NCBI GenBank assembly: GCA_947631715.1 | Contig: CANRMK010000062.1 | Coordinates: 1-9,829, forward strand | Length of the DNA stretch: 9,829 nucleotides | Direction of reading: 5' to 3' | DNA from: an uncultured Acetatifactor sp. | GTDB taxonomy: Bacteria > Bacillota > Clostridia > Lachnospirales > Lachnospiraceae | Shown here: positions 1-5,980 of the stretch, piece after piece | Layout: every line of letters starts with the position of its first letter | Position numbering within the stretch: the first letter of the stretch is position 1 | Notes under the pieces: generated by a model | What the model saw: the letters and a program-made list of their open reading frames with translations, nothing else | What the model was told of the DNA's origin: nothing | The model's database searches: none | Made by a program: the position numbers and the translations under genes

Positions 1-2
1 TT

Positions 3-359
3 TTATGCGACCTTGCTCTTAGCCAGCTCCGCCAGGGTCTTAAATCCTTCTGCATCGTTGACAGCCAGCTCCGCCAGCATCTTTCTGTTCATATCAACGC
101 CGGCCAGCTTTAAGCCGTGCATGAACTTGCTGTAAGAGAGCCCGTTCAGCCTTGCAGCCGCATTGATGCGGGCGATCCAGAGCTGTCTGAACTGGCGCTT
201 TCTCTCCTTTCTTCCGGAATAGGAGGTCGCAAGCGCTCTCATCACAGACTGCTTTGCAACTCTGTACTGCTTGCTCCTTGCTCCCCTGTAGCCCTTAGCC
301 AGCTTCAGTACTCTATTATGCTTCTTCTTGGCGTTCAGACCGCCTTTTATTCTTGCCAT
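3..359 (-). CDS. rplT: 50S ribosomal protein L20
   Basis: A 118-residue basic protein with the full length and character of bacterial L20: an N-terminal MARIKGGLNAKKKHNRVLKLAKGY-like stretch, then a basic central helix and the C-terminal globular part with FMHGLKLAGVDMNRKMLAELA. L20 binds 23S rRNA early in large-subunit assembly. In Bacillota it also represses its own operon by binding the infC leader, which is present here at about 1131-1340. The ATG follows a GGAGG Shine-Dalgarno sequence with 8-nt spacing. It is the last gene of infC-rpmI-rplT, 21 nt after rpmI. The stop codon lies 2 nt from the window edge, so its terminator is not visible. Confidence 0.98.
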   Translation of the reverse strand: MARIKGGLNAKKKHNRVLKLAKGYRGARSKQYRVAKQSVMRALATSYSGRKERKRQFRQLWIARINAAARLNGLSYSKFMHGLKLAGVDMNRKMLAELAVNDAEGFKTLAELAKSKVA

Positions 360-380
360 GTCGTTTTCCTCCTCACCTGA

Positions 381-578
381 TTATAAATAGGGCAGAATCT
401 TCTTCATATTCTTTACGTTCGTCGCATCGGTAATAGCCGGCTTCCGCAGATTACGCTTTCTCTTTGCGCTCTTCTTGGTGAGGATATGGCGCTTGTAAGC
501 CTTATTCCTCTTAAGCTTACCGGTTCCGGTTACTTTAAAACGCTTTGCAGCTGATCTGCTTGTCTTCATCTTGGGCAT
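381..578 (-). CDS. rpmI: 50S ribosomal protein L35
   Basis: A 65-residue, very basic protein matching bacterial L35 in full. It starts MPKMKTSRSAAKRFKVTGTG and carries the typical HILTKKSAKRKRNLRK centre. L35 is a structural protein of the large ribosomal subunit. The ATG has an AGGAGG ribosome binding site 8 nt upstream. The gene sits between infC (45-nt gap) and rplT (21-nt gap), the standard order, and has no promoter or terminator of its own in these gaps, so it is expressed from the infC promoter and comes under the same leader control. Confidence 0.98.
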   Translation of the reverse strand: MPKMKTSRSAAKRFKVTGTGKLKRNKAYKRHILTKKSAKRKRNLRKPAITDATNVKNMKKILPYL

Positions 579-623
579 AACTGTTTCCTCCTAAACTTTA
601 ATTGTCTATTTTAACGTCCGCGT

Positions 624-1130
624 TTACCGCTTCTCAGTTAAAAACATGGTCATGCTTCTGCCCTCCACCTTGGGGGCCTTTTCGATCACGGAGATATCGG
701 ACAGGCTCTGGGCGAAATCGTCCAGAATATGTTTGCTGTTGTTCATATGTGCCATCTCACGGCCCCGGAACCGCAGTGTGACCTTGACCTTGTCTCCCTT
801 TGTCAAGAACTTCCGTGCGGCATTCACCTTTGTGTTGAGATCGTTGGTGTCGATATTCGGGGAAAGCCTGATCTCCTTGATCTCCACGGTCTTCTGCTTC
901 CGGCGCGCTTCCTTTTCTTTCCTGATCTGTTCGTATCTGTACTTTCCGTAATCCACGATCTTGCAGACGGGGGGCTTTGCCGCAGGCGCGATCTTCACAA
1001 GATCCAGCCCTGCCTCCTCTGCGATCTTCATGGCGTCCCTGGCGGACATGATCCCCAGCTGTTCGCCGTTTTCTCCGATCAGGCGGATCTCCCTGTCTCT
1101 GATCTGCTCGTTAATCATTAAGTCGCTAAT
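624..1130 (-). CDS. infC: translation initiation factor IF-3 (AUU start)
   Basis: IF-3 binds the 30S subunit, prevents premature 50S joining and proofreads start codons. The protein shows the N-domain beginning ISDLMINEQIRDREIRLIG, a basic linker rich in KEARRKQK, and the C-domain with KVKVTLRFRGREMAH. The frame is open up to an ATG at 1265, but that start lacks a Shine-Dalgarno sequence and would translate the regulatory leader. The first ATG inside the conserved N-domain (1118) is 21 nt from the GGAGG at 1140-1144. The ATT codon at 1128-1130 is in frame, 9 nt after that GGAGG, and gives 168 residues, the normal length. AUU initiation is known for infC of E. coli and bacilli, where IF-3 discriminates against it to regulate itself. 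The start choice is inferred from spacing and family knowledge. Confidence 0.95.
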   Translation of the reverse strand: MSDLMINEQIRDREIRLIGENGEQLGIMSARDAMKIAEEAGLDLVKIAPAAKPPVCKIVDYGKYRYEQIRKEKEARRKQKTVEIKEIRLSPNIDTNDLNTKVNAARKFLTKGDKVKVTLRFRGREMAHMNNSKHILDDFAQSLSDISVIEKAPKVEGRSMTMFLTEKR

Positions 1131-1340
1131 GGCCTTATACCTCCATACATAAGAAAAGTGGACAGCCGCAGCTATCCACCTGTAATCCTCACATTGCAGA
1201 CCGTTCTGAAATAACCGTCCGCTGCCCCATGGCGCACATGGAAAATGATTGGCTTTCCGGATCATGAACGCTTACTGGCCCGATCGCCGTAAGGTGAGAG
1301 TGGATACTCTGCTTGCTGGCATGTGTTCTTCACACGCTCC
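1131..1340 (-). promoter_or_regulatory. L20-type leader (5' UTR) of infC-rpmI-rplT
   Basis: About 200 nt of transcribed leader lie between the promoter and the infC AUU. It contains small stems such as CCATG/CATGG (1227-1241) and a local AGAGT/ACTCT hairpin (1310-1297). A Rho-independent-type hairpin lies just before the ribosome binding site, and TATCCAC (1306-1300) can pair with the 5' arm of that hairpin. Bacillota infC operons are known to be attenuated by L20 binding to such a leader (Rfam L20_leader). The placement and the switch architecture fit. The family assignment is from context and was not checked with a covariance model. Confidence 0.75.
1151..1179 (-). terminator. attenuator hairpin upstream of infC
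   Basis: On the minus strand, GTGGATAGC and GCTGTCCAC form a 9-bp stem (one G-U) with a TGCG tetraloop, directly followed by TTTTCTT. It ends 6 nt before the GGAGG of infC, so termination here would silence the whole operon. The 5' arm is also complementary to TATCCAC at 1306-1300, which would give a mutually exclusive antiterminator. Confidence 0.75.
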
Positions 1341-1343
1341 TAT

Positions 1344-1372
1344 AGAGTATCACAGCTTCAGCGCCATGTCAA
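1344..1372 (-). promoter_or_regulatory. promoter of infC-rpmI-rplT
   Basis: A perfect -35 TTGACA (1372-1367), a 17-bp spacer and TACTCT as -10 (1349-1344). The spacer ends in TG plus one base, giving an extended -10 (TGnTACTCT) that compensates for the poor hexamer. The expected transcription start is near 1337, which puts the complete leader downstream. Confidence 0.75.
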
Positions 1373-1410
1373 CCCCTGATTCGGGCCTTTTTTGCAAAAC
1401 TGGTGACAGG

Positions 1411-1737
1411 TCAGATCTTCTTCTCCTGAAACGTCCCGCAGGCGGTCTGTCCGCAGTCGCAGGCGCCGTTCCCCTTAATGTCCACATGGTCCGCACGGCA
1501 CTTGTAATTTGTGTTGTAGATGCACTTCACAGCCTCGCAGTCGATACTGATCGTGGGGCTTGGATGGGTCACGGAGCTCTTAAAGGAATCCATGCCCTCT
1601 CTTTCCGGGAAAAAGCTCTCACAGCAGGTCTCACCGCAGTCGCAGGCATGTATGCCTCCCACCATGATGTCTCCCTTGCAGCACAGCTTTTGGTCGTTGT
1701 AGGCGCAGTTCTCCACCGCACATTTTAAATCTGCCAT
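1411..1737 (-). CDS. small cysteine-rich protein with two DUF1540 repeats
   Basis: A 108-residue protein with two copies of a cysteine-rich module. The first spans about residues 4-43 (C6, C11, C19, C20, C32, C34, C38, C39) and the second about 65-104 (C67, C72, C80, C93, C95, C100). Both end in the shared ACDCG...C..F pattern. This is the DUF1540 (PF07561) signature common in Clostridia and some bacilli. The spacing suggests metal binding, but the family has no established function. There is no signal peptide or membrane segment. The frame stays open upstream to 1830, but that extension runs into the hairpin at 1806-1893. The ATG at 1737 follows AGAGAGG by 5 nt and begins exactly at the first repeat. 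It lies between thrS and infC in the same direction and has no obvious terminator before the infC promoter. Confidence 0.85.
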   Translation of the reverse strand: MADLKCAVENCAYNDQKLCCKGDIMVGGIHACDCGETCCESFFPEREGMDSFKSSVTHPSPTISIDCEAVKCIYNTNYKCRADHVDIKGNGACDCGQTACGTFQEKKI

Positions 1738-1805
1738 TTCTGCCTCTCTTTCCGCCGTCTCCACGGCACTTGATCTTCCGCCTGCCCCGCGTTTTGAAAG
1801 ACGAA

Positions 1806-1893
1806 ACAGGCCCGGACATTCTTCCGTCATTTCCAGTATTCCTCAATCCTGCTGCACTATTCCTGGAAAATAACGTTTTTTGTCCGGGCCTGT
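1806..1893 (-). terminator. long hairpin between thrS and the DUF1540 gene, probable thrS terminator
   Basis: The arms ACAGGCCCGGAC (minus, 1893-1882) and GTCCGGGCCTGT (1817-1806) pair perfectly over 12 bp, 64 nt apart. Inside, CGTTA/TGACG and TTTCCAG/CTGGAAA add about 12 more pairs, leaving a 26-nt apical loop. On the minus strand the outer arm is followed by TTTCGTCTTTC, a moderately U-rich tail, and thrS stops about 40 nt upstream. A Rho-independent terminator for thrS is the simplest reading. The large size and layered stems leave room for a structured RNA instead. On the plus strand no T-tract follows. Confidence 0.55.
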
Positions 1894-1933
1894 AAAAGTC
1901 CTCTGCAAATATCCTATTTCAGGTGACGCCCAT

Positions 1934-3895
1934 TTAGCCTGCCGTTGTCACAGGCTCTTCTTTCCGGATCTCCTTGGTGCGGATCTCCTTACAGATCTGG
2001 TCGATAAACTCACCCAGGGTCTTCTGGCCCTCGTCCCCCGCAAAACGGCTTCTCACGGATACCAGATTCTCCTCTTCCTCCTTTTGCCCCACCACGAGCA
2101 TATAGGGCAGCTTGTCAAGCCTTGCCTCCCTGATCTTAAAGCCGATCTTCTCGGAGCGGTTGTCCGTGGAAGCCAGAATCCCGTTCTCCTTCAGCTGGGC
2201 CTCCACCTTTGCGGCGTAATCCGCATATTTATCGGAGATAGGCAGCACACGCACCTGCTCCGGGCACAGCCAGGTGGGGAACTTGCCCTCATATTTTTCA
2301 ATGAGCCATGCCAGCGTCCTCTCATAGCAGCCCATGGAGGTCCTGTGGATAATATACGGCCGCACCTTATCCCCGTTCTGATCGATATAGTACATATCGA
2401 ACTGCTCCGCCAGCAAAGCGTCCCACTGAATGGTGATCATGGTGTCCTCCTTGCCGTAGACGTTGCGGGCGTTGATATCCACCTTTGGTCCGTAAAAGGC
2501 CGCTTCTCCCACGTCCTCCACAAAGTCGATGTCAAGCTCCGTCAGGATGCTGCGGATATGCTGCTGCGTCTCTTCCCACACCTCAGGCTCCCCGATATAC
2601 TTTTCCCGGTTGTCGGGATCCCATTTGGAGAGGTGATATGTCACGTCCTCCTCGACCCCCAGCACCGTCAGGCAATATTTTGCCAAAGCCAGGCAGTCCT
2701 TGAATTCCTGCACCATCTGGTCAGGCCGCACGATCAGGTGTCCCTCGGAAATGGTGAACTGGCGCACACGAGTGAGGCCGTGCATCTCTCCGGAATCCTC
2801 GTTCCTGAAAAGCGTAGAGGTCTCGCCGTAGCGCAGGGGCAGGTCCCGGTAAGAGTGCTGTGTCGCCTTATAGACATAATACTGGAACGGGCAGGTCATG
2901 GGGCGCAGCGCCAGCACTTCCTTGTCCTTCTTCTCGTCTCCCAGCACGAACATGCCGTCCAGATAGTGATCCCAGTGGCCGGAGATCTTGTACAGGTCGC
3001 TCTTTGCCATGAGCGGCGTCTTTGTCCTTAAGTACCCTCTCTTTTCCTCCTCGTCCTCGATCCAGCGCTGCATGGTCTGAATGATCTTTGCCCCCTTAGG
3101 CATCAAAAGGGGCAGCCCCTGGCCGATCACGTCCACAGTGGTGAACAGTTCCATCTCCCGGCCCAGCTTGTTGTGATCCCGATTCTTCACATTCTCCCAG
3201 TAGGCAAGGTACTCCTCCAGCTCTTCTTTTTTGTTGAATGCGGTGCCATAGATCCTCTGGAGCATGGCATTCTCCGACTTCCCTCTCCAGTAGGCCATGG
3301 AGGAGGAGGTCAGCTTAAACGCCTTGACGCCTTTCGTGCTCATCAGGTGAGGGCCGGCGCACAGATCCACGAAATCTCCCTGTCTGTAAAATGAGATCTC
3401 CGCATCCTCCGGCAGATCCCGGATCAGCTCCACCTTGTAGGGCTCTTCGCGCTCCTCCATGAACTTTATGGCTTCCTGCCTGGGAAGTGTAAATTTCTCC
3501 AGCTTCACTCCTGCCTTGATGATCTTTTTCATCTCCGCTTCCAGCGCGTCCAGATCCTCCCTGGAAAAGGGCGCATGGTCAAAGTCATAATAAAACCCTG
3601 TGTCGATGCTGGGGCCGATGGTGAGCTTTGCATCGGGAAATAAATTTTTCACAGCCTCCGCCAGCACATGGGATGCCGTGTGGCGTATGGTGGCCAGCCC
3701 GTCCTTGTCCTCCGCGGTGCAGATCTCCAGGCTGCAGTCGCTGTCAATGACTGTCCGCAGGTCCTTTACCTTTCCGTCCACTCTGGCACAGCAGGCCGCC
3801 CGGGCCAATCCCTCGCTGATATCCAGGGCAATGTCGTACACGCTCTTTTTCTCCCCATACTCTTTCACAGAGCCGTCCTTCAATGTAATCTTCAT
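1934..3895 (-). CDS. thrS: threonine--tRNA ligase
   Basis: Threonyl-tRNA synthetase charges tRNA-Thr with threonine using ATP, and also edits mischarged Ser-tRNA-Thr. All domains are present over 653 residues: an N-terminal TGS domain (about 1-62); an editing domain with HTASH (H72, H76) and DLCAGPH (C179, H183); a class II catalytic core with the expected zinc ligands C335, H386 and H517; motif 3 as GCYERT (522-527); and a C-terminal anticodon-binding domain (about 545-640). The frame is open upstream to 4033, but that part covers the T-box leader. The ATG at 3895, preceded by AGGAAGAGG, gives the canonical MKITLKDGS start. Expression is controlled by its own promoter and a threonine T-box. 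Gene order with infC-rpmI-rplT is the conserved bacterial one. Confidence 0.97.
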   Translation of the reverse strand: MKITLKDGSVKEYGEKKSVYDIALDISEGLARAACCARVDGKVKDLRTVIDSDCSLEICTAEDKDGLATIRHTASHVLAEAVKNLFPDAKLTIGPSIDTGFYYDFDHAPFSREDLDALEAEMKKIIKAGVKLEKFTLPRQEAIKFMEEREEPYKVELIRDLPEDAEISFYRQGDFVDLCAGPHLMSTKGVKAFKLTSSSMAYWRGKSENAMLQRIYGTAFNKKEELEEYLAYWENVKNRDHNKLGREMELFTTVDVIGQGLPLLMPKGAKIIQTMQRWIEDEEEKRGYLRTKTPLMAKSDLYKISGHWDHYLDGMFVLGDEKKDKEVLALRPMTCPFQYYVYKATQHSYRDLPLRYGETSTLFRNEDSGEMHGLTRVRQFTISEGHLIVRPDQMVQEFKDCLALAKYCLTVLGVEEDVTYHLSKWDPDNREKYIGEPEVWEETQQHIRSILTELDIDFVEDVGEAAFYGPKVDINARNVYGKEDTMITIQWDALLAEQFDMYYIDQNGDKVRPYIIHRTSMGCYERTLAWLIEKYEGKFPTWLCPEQVRVLPISDKYADYAAKVEAQLKENGILASTDNRSEKIGFKIREARLDKLPYMLVVGQKEEEENLVSVRSRFAGDEGQKTLGEFIDQICKEIRTKEIRKEEPVTTAG

Positions 3896-3933
3896 GATCC
3901 TCTTCCTTTCCCTGATTGAATTTCTTATGACAC

Positions 3934-3967
3934 AAAAAATCCCTTGCAATATTTCTATTGCAAGGGA
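3934..3967 (-). terminator. T-box intrinsic terminator
   Basis: A perfect 12-bp stem (TCCCTTGCAATA/TATTGCAAGGGA) with a 4-nt loop is followed on the minus strand by six Ts (3939-3934). It lies 38 nt before the thrS start codon and is the OFF state of the T-box. Confidence 0.93.
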
Positions 3968-4240
3968 CGTATGACACGCGGTTCCACCCTTGTTGCAAAA
4001 AGCCCCGGCATATGGTCCGGGCCTGTCTGCCACCTTCGTTCGCTCGTAACGGGAGCCTCCGGGCTGTATTAAAGCCGCTCCGAGATGGTCTTCAAACGCC
4101 TCCCTGCCAGACCGCTTTCAGCTCCCGCCCAAAGTACAGGCCGGGGCGGTCCTCTCTGGGGGCCGCAGGCGCTTTACTCTTCTCTTCAACGCTTTTCCAT
4201 GTGTGATCCTGAAATCCAAAATACTGCTCGGGATTTATGA
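3934..4240 (-). promoter_or_regulatory. threonine T-box riboswitch leader of thrS
   Basis: The T-box sequence AGGGTGGAACCGCG is exact at 3990-3977. Upstream on the minus strand, GAGAAGAGTA forms the specifier-loop E-motif side of Stem I. AAGCGCC/GGCGTTT closes the helix above it, and the opposite strand reads GAAGACCATC, giving ACC (Thr) at 4089-4087 as the specifier. An antiterminator (AAGGG/CCCTT around the T-box bulge) competes with the terminator at 3934-3967. Uncharged tRNA-Thr should pair with ACC and, through its 3' NCCA, with TGGA in the T-box, allowing read-through into thrS. The specifier assignment agrees with the downstream gene. Confidence 0.95.
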
Positions 4241-4246
4241 TTCCCT

Positions 4247-4275
4247 ATGATAATACTTTTCATGTCTGTTGTAAA
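4247..4275 (-). promoter_or_regulatory. promoter of thrS, overlapping the end of the carD-like gene
   Basis: TTTACA (4275-4270), a 17-bp spacer and TATCAT (4252-4247) each match the sigma-A consensus at five of six positions. The -35 box lies within the last codons of the upstream carD-like gene. The expected start near 4240 gives a leader of about 345 nt containing the whole T-box. Confidence 0.7.
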
Positions 4276-4784
4276 GCACTTTTTTTGCGCGAGATCTCCT
4301 CCCGGATATAGTCTCCCACCTCTTCCCGCTCTATATCAAGCGCCACTGCAAGCTCCCCGCACAGGCTCTCCTCCGCTATCTGGAAATATCTGGCGTCCAC
4401 CGCAGTCACTTTCCGGCCAGCCTGGAGCCTTTTCTGTTTTCTCTGATAGATGGTCTTGATGATCCGCACCCACTCCCTGCAGCAGTTGGTCTTCATGCTC
4501 TCCTTATAAGTCTGCTCCGTCAGCTTATCATTCTCGATCTCCAAAAGGGGCAGATCGGGAATGACCCCGATGAGCTCCCGGGCCTCCTCCCTGCTCAAGA
4601 CCCTGCGCATGGACTCCGCCGCGTGATCCACCGGCACATACACCGTGCTCCCCGACTGGTATTTCGGCTTCAGGATATAATACTGCCTCTCCCTGTCCAC
4701 TCCCGGGATAGTAAGCGTTGTAATATTCTCCACAACACAGACCCCTTTGTTTCCGCATGCCACAAATTCACCAATCTCAAACAC
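4260..4784 (-). CDS. CarD/CdnL-family transcriptional regulator
   Basis: A 174-residue protein. The N-terminal part (about 1-65), with FEIGEFVACGNKGVCVVENI, QYYILKP and STVYVPVD, is the CarD/CdnL/TRCF RNA-polymerase-interacting fold. The rest (about 66-174) is helical and basic, with EWVRIIKTIYQRKQKRL and a GELAVAL segment. In actinobacteria and Thermus such proteins bind the RNA polymerase beta subunit and stabilise open promoter complexes, notably at rRNA promoters; roles in Clostridia are less known. The start is GTG at 4784, 6 nt after an excellent AAGGAGGG, and begins exactly at the family's N-terminus. No terminator is visible after the stop, so transcripts may run into the thrS leader. 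It is divergent from the two-component genes. Confidence 0.88.
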   Translation of the reverse strand: MFEIGEFVACGNKGVCVVENITTLTIPGVDRERQYYILKPKYQSGSTVYVPVDHAAESMRRVLSREEARELIGVIPDLPLLEIENDKLTEQTYKESMKTNCCREWVRIIKTIYQRKQKRLQAGRKVTAVDARYFQIAEESLCGELAVALDIEREEVGDYIREEISRKKSALQQT

Positions 4785-4850
4785 GTTCGACCCTCCTTTC
4801 CAAAAAAATCCCTTTCTACCTATTAAAATGTCTACGAACAGTGTACCCCT

Positions 4851-4880
4851 ATTTTAACAGAAACAAACCTGAAATGTCAG
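4851..4880 (-). promoter_or_regulatory. promoter of the carD-like gene
   Basis: CTGACA (4880-4875) and TAAAAT (4856-4851), 18 bp apart, each with five of six consensus bases. The expected start is about 60 nt upstream of the GTG codon. Confidence 0.55.
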
Positions 4881-4956
4881 TCTTCTTTTGCAGGATTTTT
4901 GATTTTTGTGAAAATTGCAAAGAATCTCTCCTCTGTTCTTTGTGCATTATGACACG

Positions 4957-4997
4957 GCCCCTCCATCGTATTCAGGTAACAGTTCAGCCCCTCCGTC
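4957..4997 (+). repeat. direct repeat pair just upstream of the regulator promoter
   Basis: GCCCCTCCATC (4957-4967) and GCCCCTCCGTC (4987-4997) differ at one base and start exactly 30 bp apart, close to three helical turns. The second copy ends 10 bp before the -35 box. The arrangement resembles a tandem activator-binding site, but no regulator is known. Confidence 0.45.
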
Positions 4998-5007
4998 CTC
5001 AAAAAGA

Positions 5008-5036
5008 TTGACGCTTCACGGTATATCCGATATAAT
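5008..5036 (+). promoter_or_regulatory. promoter of the response regulator / hybrid kinase operon
   Basis: TTGACG (5008-5013), a 17-bp spacer and a perfect TATAAT (5031-5036). The start is expected near 5043, about 75 nt before the first gene. It is one of the best promoters in the window, so the operon is probably well expressed in some condition. Confidence 0.8.
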
Positions 5037-5116
5037 AAGTACGGATCAAAACTTTGACGATCCTGTTATGAAAACACGGCGGATCAGACAGTATGCCGAT
5101 TGAAAGGAGTCTTCCA

Positions 5117-5974
5117 ATGAAATATAAGATACTGATCACAGGCAAAGCCACTTCCATCATCGATGACTTCTTTACGCGAATGGAAGACAGCTTCGAGATC
5201 ATGACCACCTCCCTGAGGACGGACGATATCCTCAGGCACATAAAATATTTTCAGCCCCATATGTTTCTCTACTGCATATACAACGAATCCCGGGACGATC
5301 TCAATAAAATGATATCCCTGAAATATCAGCTGGACAGGTTCCAGGTGCTGTTCGCCCTGATCGGTTCCCAGACGGACTGTTCCGATTTTGAGAGGGCGGC
5401 CGTAGGCGTGTCGGACCTGACGTTAGTCAAGCCTCTGACCGCAGCCGCCATCGAGACAAGACTGCTGCAGTTCCTCACCGAGCACCGGCCCCTGGAGACA
5501 GAACTGGAGATGAGCCCGCCCGCTCCCGCGCCCCAGCCCTCCCAGAGTCCCCAGAATTCCCAATTCCAGTTCCATGTTCCCGCCCAGGAGGTTCCCCAGT
5601 TTACCACAACCCGGAAGCATGTCCTGGTGGTGGACGATGATGTGCGGATGCTAAAGCTTCTGAAAGAGCATTTACATAACGAGTACGATGTGGCCACCGC
5701 CTTAAACGGCAAGGTCGCCATGAAATTCCTGGAGAGCAAGCACACGGATCTGATCCTTTTGGATTACGAGATGCCCGATGAAAAGGGCCCGGATGTGCTG
5801 GCTAAGATCCGGGCCAACGAGAGCACAAAGGATGTCCCTGTGATCTTCCTGACGGGCGTCACCGAGCGCGACAAGATTGCAAACGCCCTGGCCCAGAAGC
5901 CCCAGGGATATCTCCTGAAGCCCATCGACAGGGAAAAGCTCATAGAAACCATCACAAAGGTTATGGGAGGTTAA
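5117..5974 (+). CDS. two-domain response regulator: pseudo-receiver + receiver, no output domain
   Basis: A 285-residue protein. Residues about 1-123 look like a receiver fold that has lost its active site: ILITGKA replaces the acidic pair and C53 sits where the phospho-acceptor Asp would be, although the KP near the end (K105) remains. Residues about 124-167 are a Pro/Gln/Ser-rich flexible linker. Residues 168-285 form an intact receiver: DDD at 173-175, phospho-acceptor D216 (LLDYEMP), T246 (FLTG) and K268 (LLKP). There is no DNA-binding, enzymatic or RNA-binding output domain. The ATG at 5117 follows GGAG by 7 nt; an in-frame ATG at 5093 lacks a good site. Its stop is 6 nt from the kinase start. 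It is the likely terminal or intermediate partner of the downstream kinase, with the output perhaps through the pseudo-receiver. Confidence 0.9.
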   Translation: MKYKILITGKATSIIDDFFTRMEDSFEIMTTSLRTDDILRHIKYFQPHMFLYCIYNESRDDLNKMISLKYQLDRFQVLFALIGSQTDCSDFERAAVGVSDLTLVKPLTAAAIETRLLQFLTEHRPLETELEMSPPAPAPQPSQSPQNSQFQFHVPAQEVPQFTTTRKHVLVVDDDVRMLKLLKEHLHNEYDVATALNGKVAMKFLESKHTDLILLDYEMPDEKGPDVLAKIRANESTKDVPVIFLTGVTERDKIANALAQKPQGYLLKPIDREKLIETITKVMGG

Positions 5975-5980
5975 TAGTCC

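Larger units (their letters stand above)
4785..5116. other. divergent intergenic region, carD-like gene / regulator operon
   Basis: A 332-nt gap without a gene. It holds the leftward carD-like promoter (4851-4880), a T-rich stretch (about 4881-4910), a pair of 11-bp direct repeats (4957-4967 and 4987-4997), the rightward promoter (5008-5036) and a roughly 75-nt untranslated leader with a small GGATC/GATCC hairpin (5043-5064). No tRNA, small gene or terminator was seen in it. Confidence 0.7.

Noticed and set aside
1116..1150. Ten-codon upstream ORF (MYGGIRPLAT) overlapping the infC ribosome binding site and AUU
   Set aside because: There is no Shine-Dalgarno sequence before its ATG, which lies 1 nt after the attenuator T-run. 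Its overlap with the infC start is most likely fortuitous.
1131..1265. N-terminal extension of IF-3 to the ATG at 1265
   Set aside because: It would translate the terminator and antiterminator of the leader, lacks a ribosome binding site, and adds 45 residues not found in IF-3.
1374..1393. Plus-strand CCC/GGG hairpin with a T-run after 1387
   Set aside because: The stem is only 3-4 bp and there is no plus-strand gene for it to serve.
1772..1838. Possible weak promoter (TTGAGG-17-AAGAAT) for the DUF1540 gene
   Set aside because: It lies inside the hairpin at 1806-1893 with only partial consensus matches, too weak to list as a feature.
1880..3031. Long plus-strand open frame of 383 codons antisense to thrS
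   Set aside because: It lies wholly opposite a certain thrS and has no matching family, good ribosome binding site or promoter. Such frames arise from codon bias on the coding strand.
4015..4026. Direct repeat of the 12-mer GTCCGGGCCTGT flanking thrS (with 1882-1893), as in a mobile insertion
   Set aside because: thrS is a core gene in conserved order, the copy at 4015 is part of a T-box stem, and 12-mer repeats are expected by chance in 10 kb.
3896..4033. N-terminal extension of ThrRS to the ATG at 4033
   Set aside because: It covers the T-box sequence and its terminator, and the canonical TGS start MKITLKDGS is at 3895.
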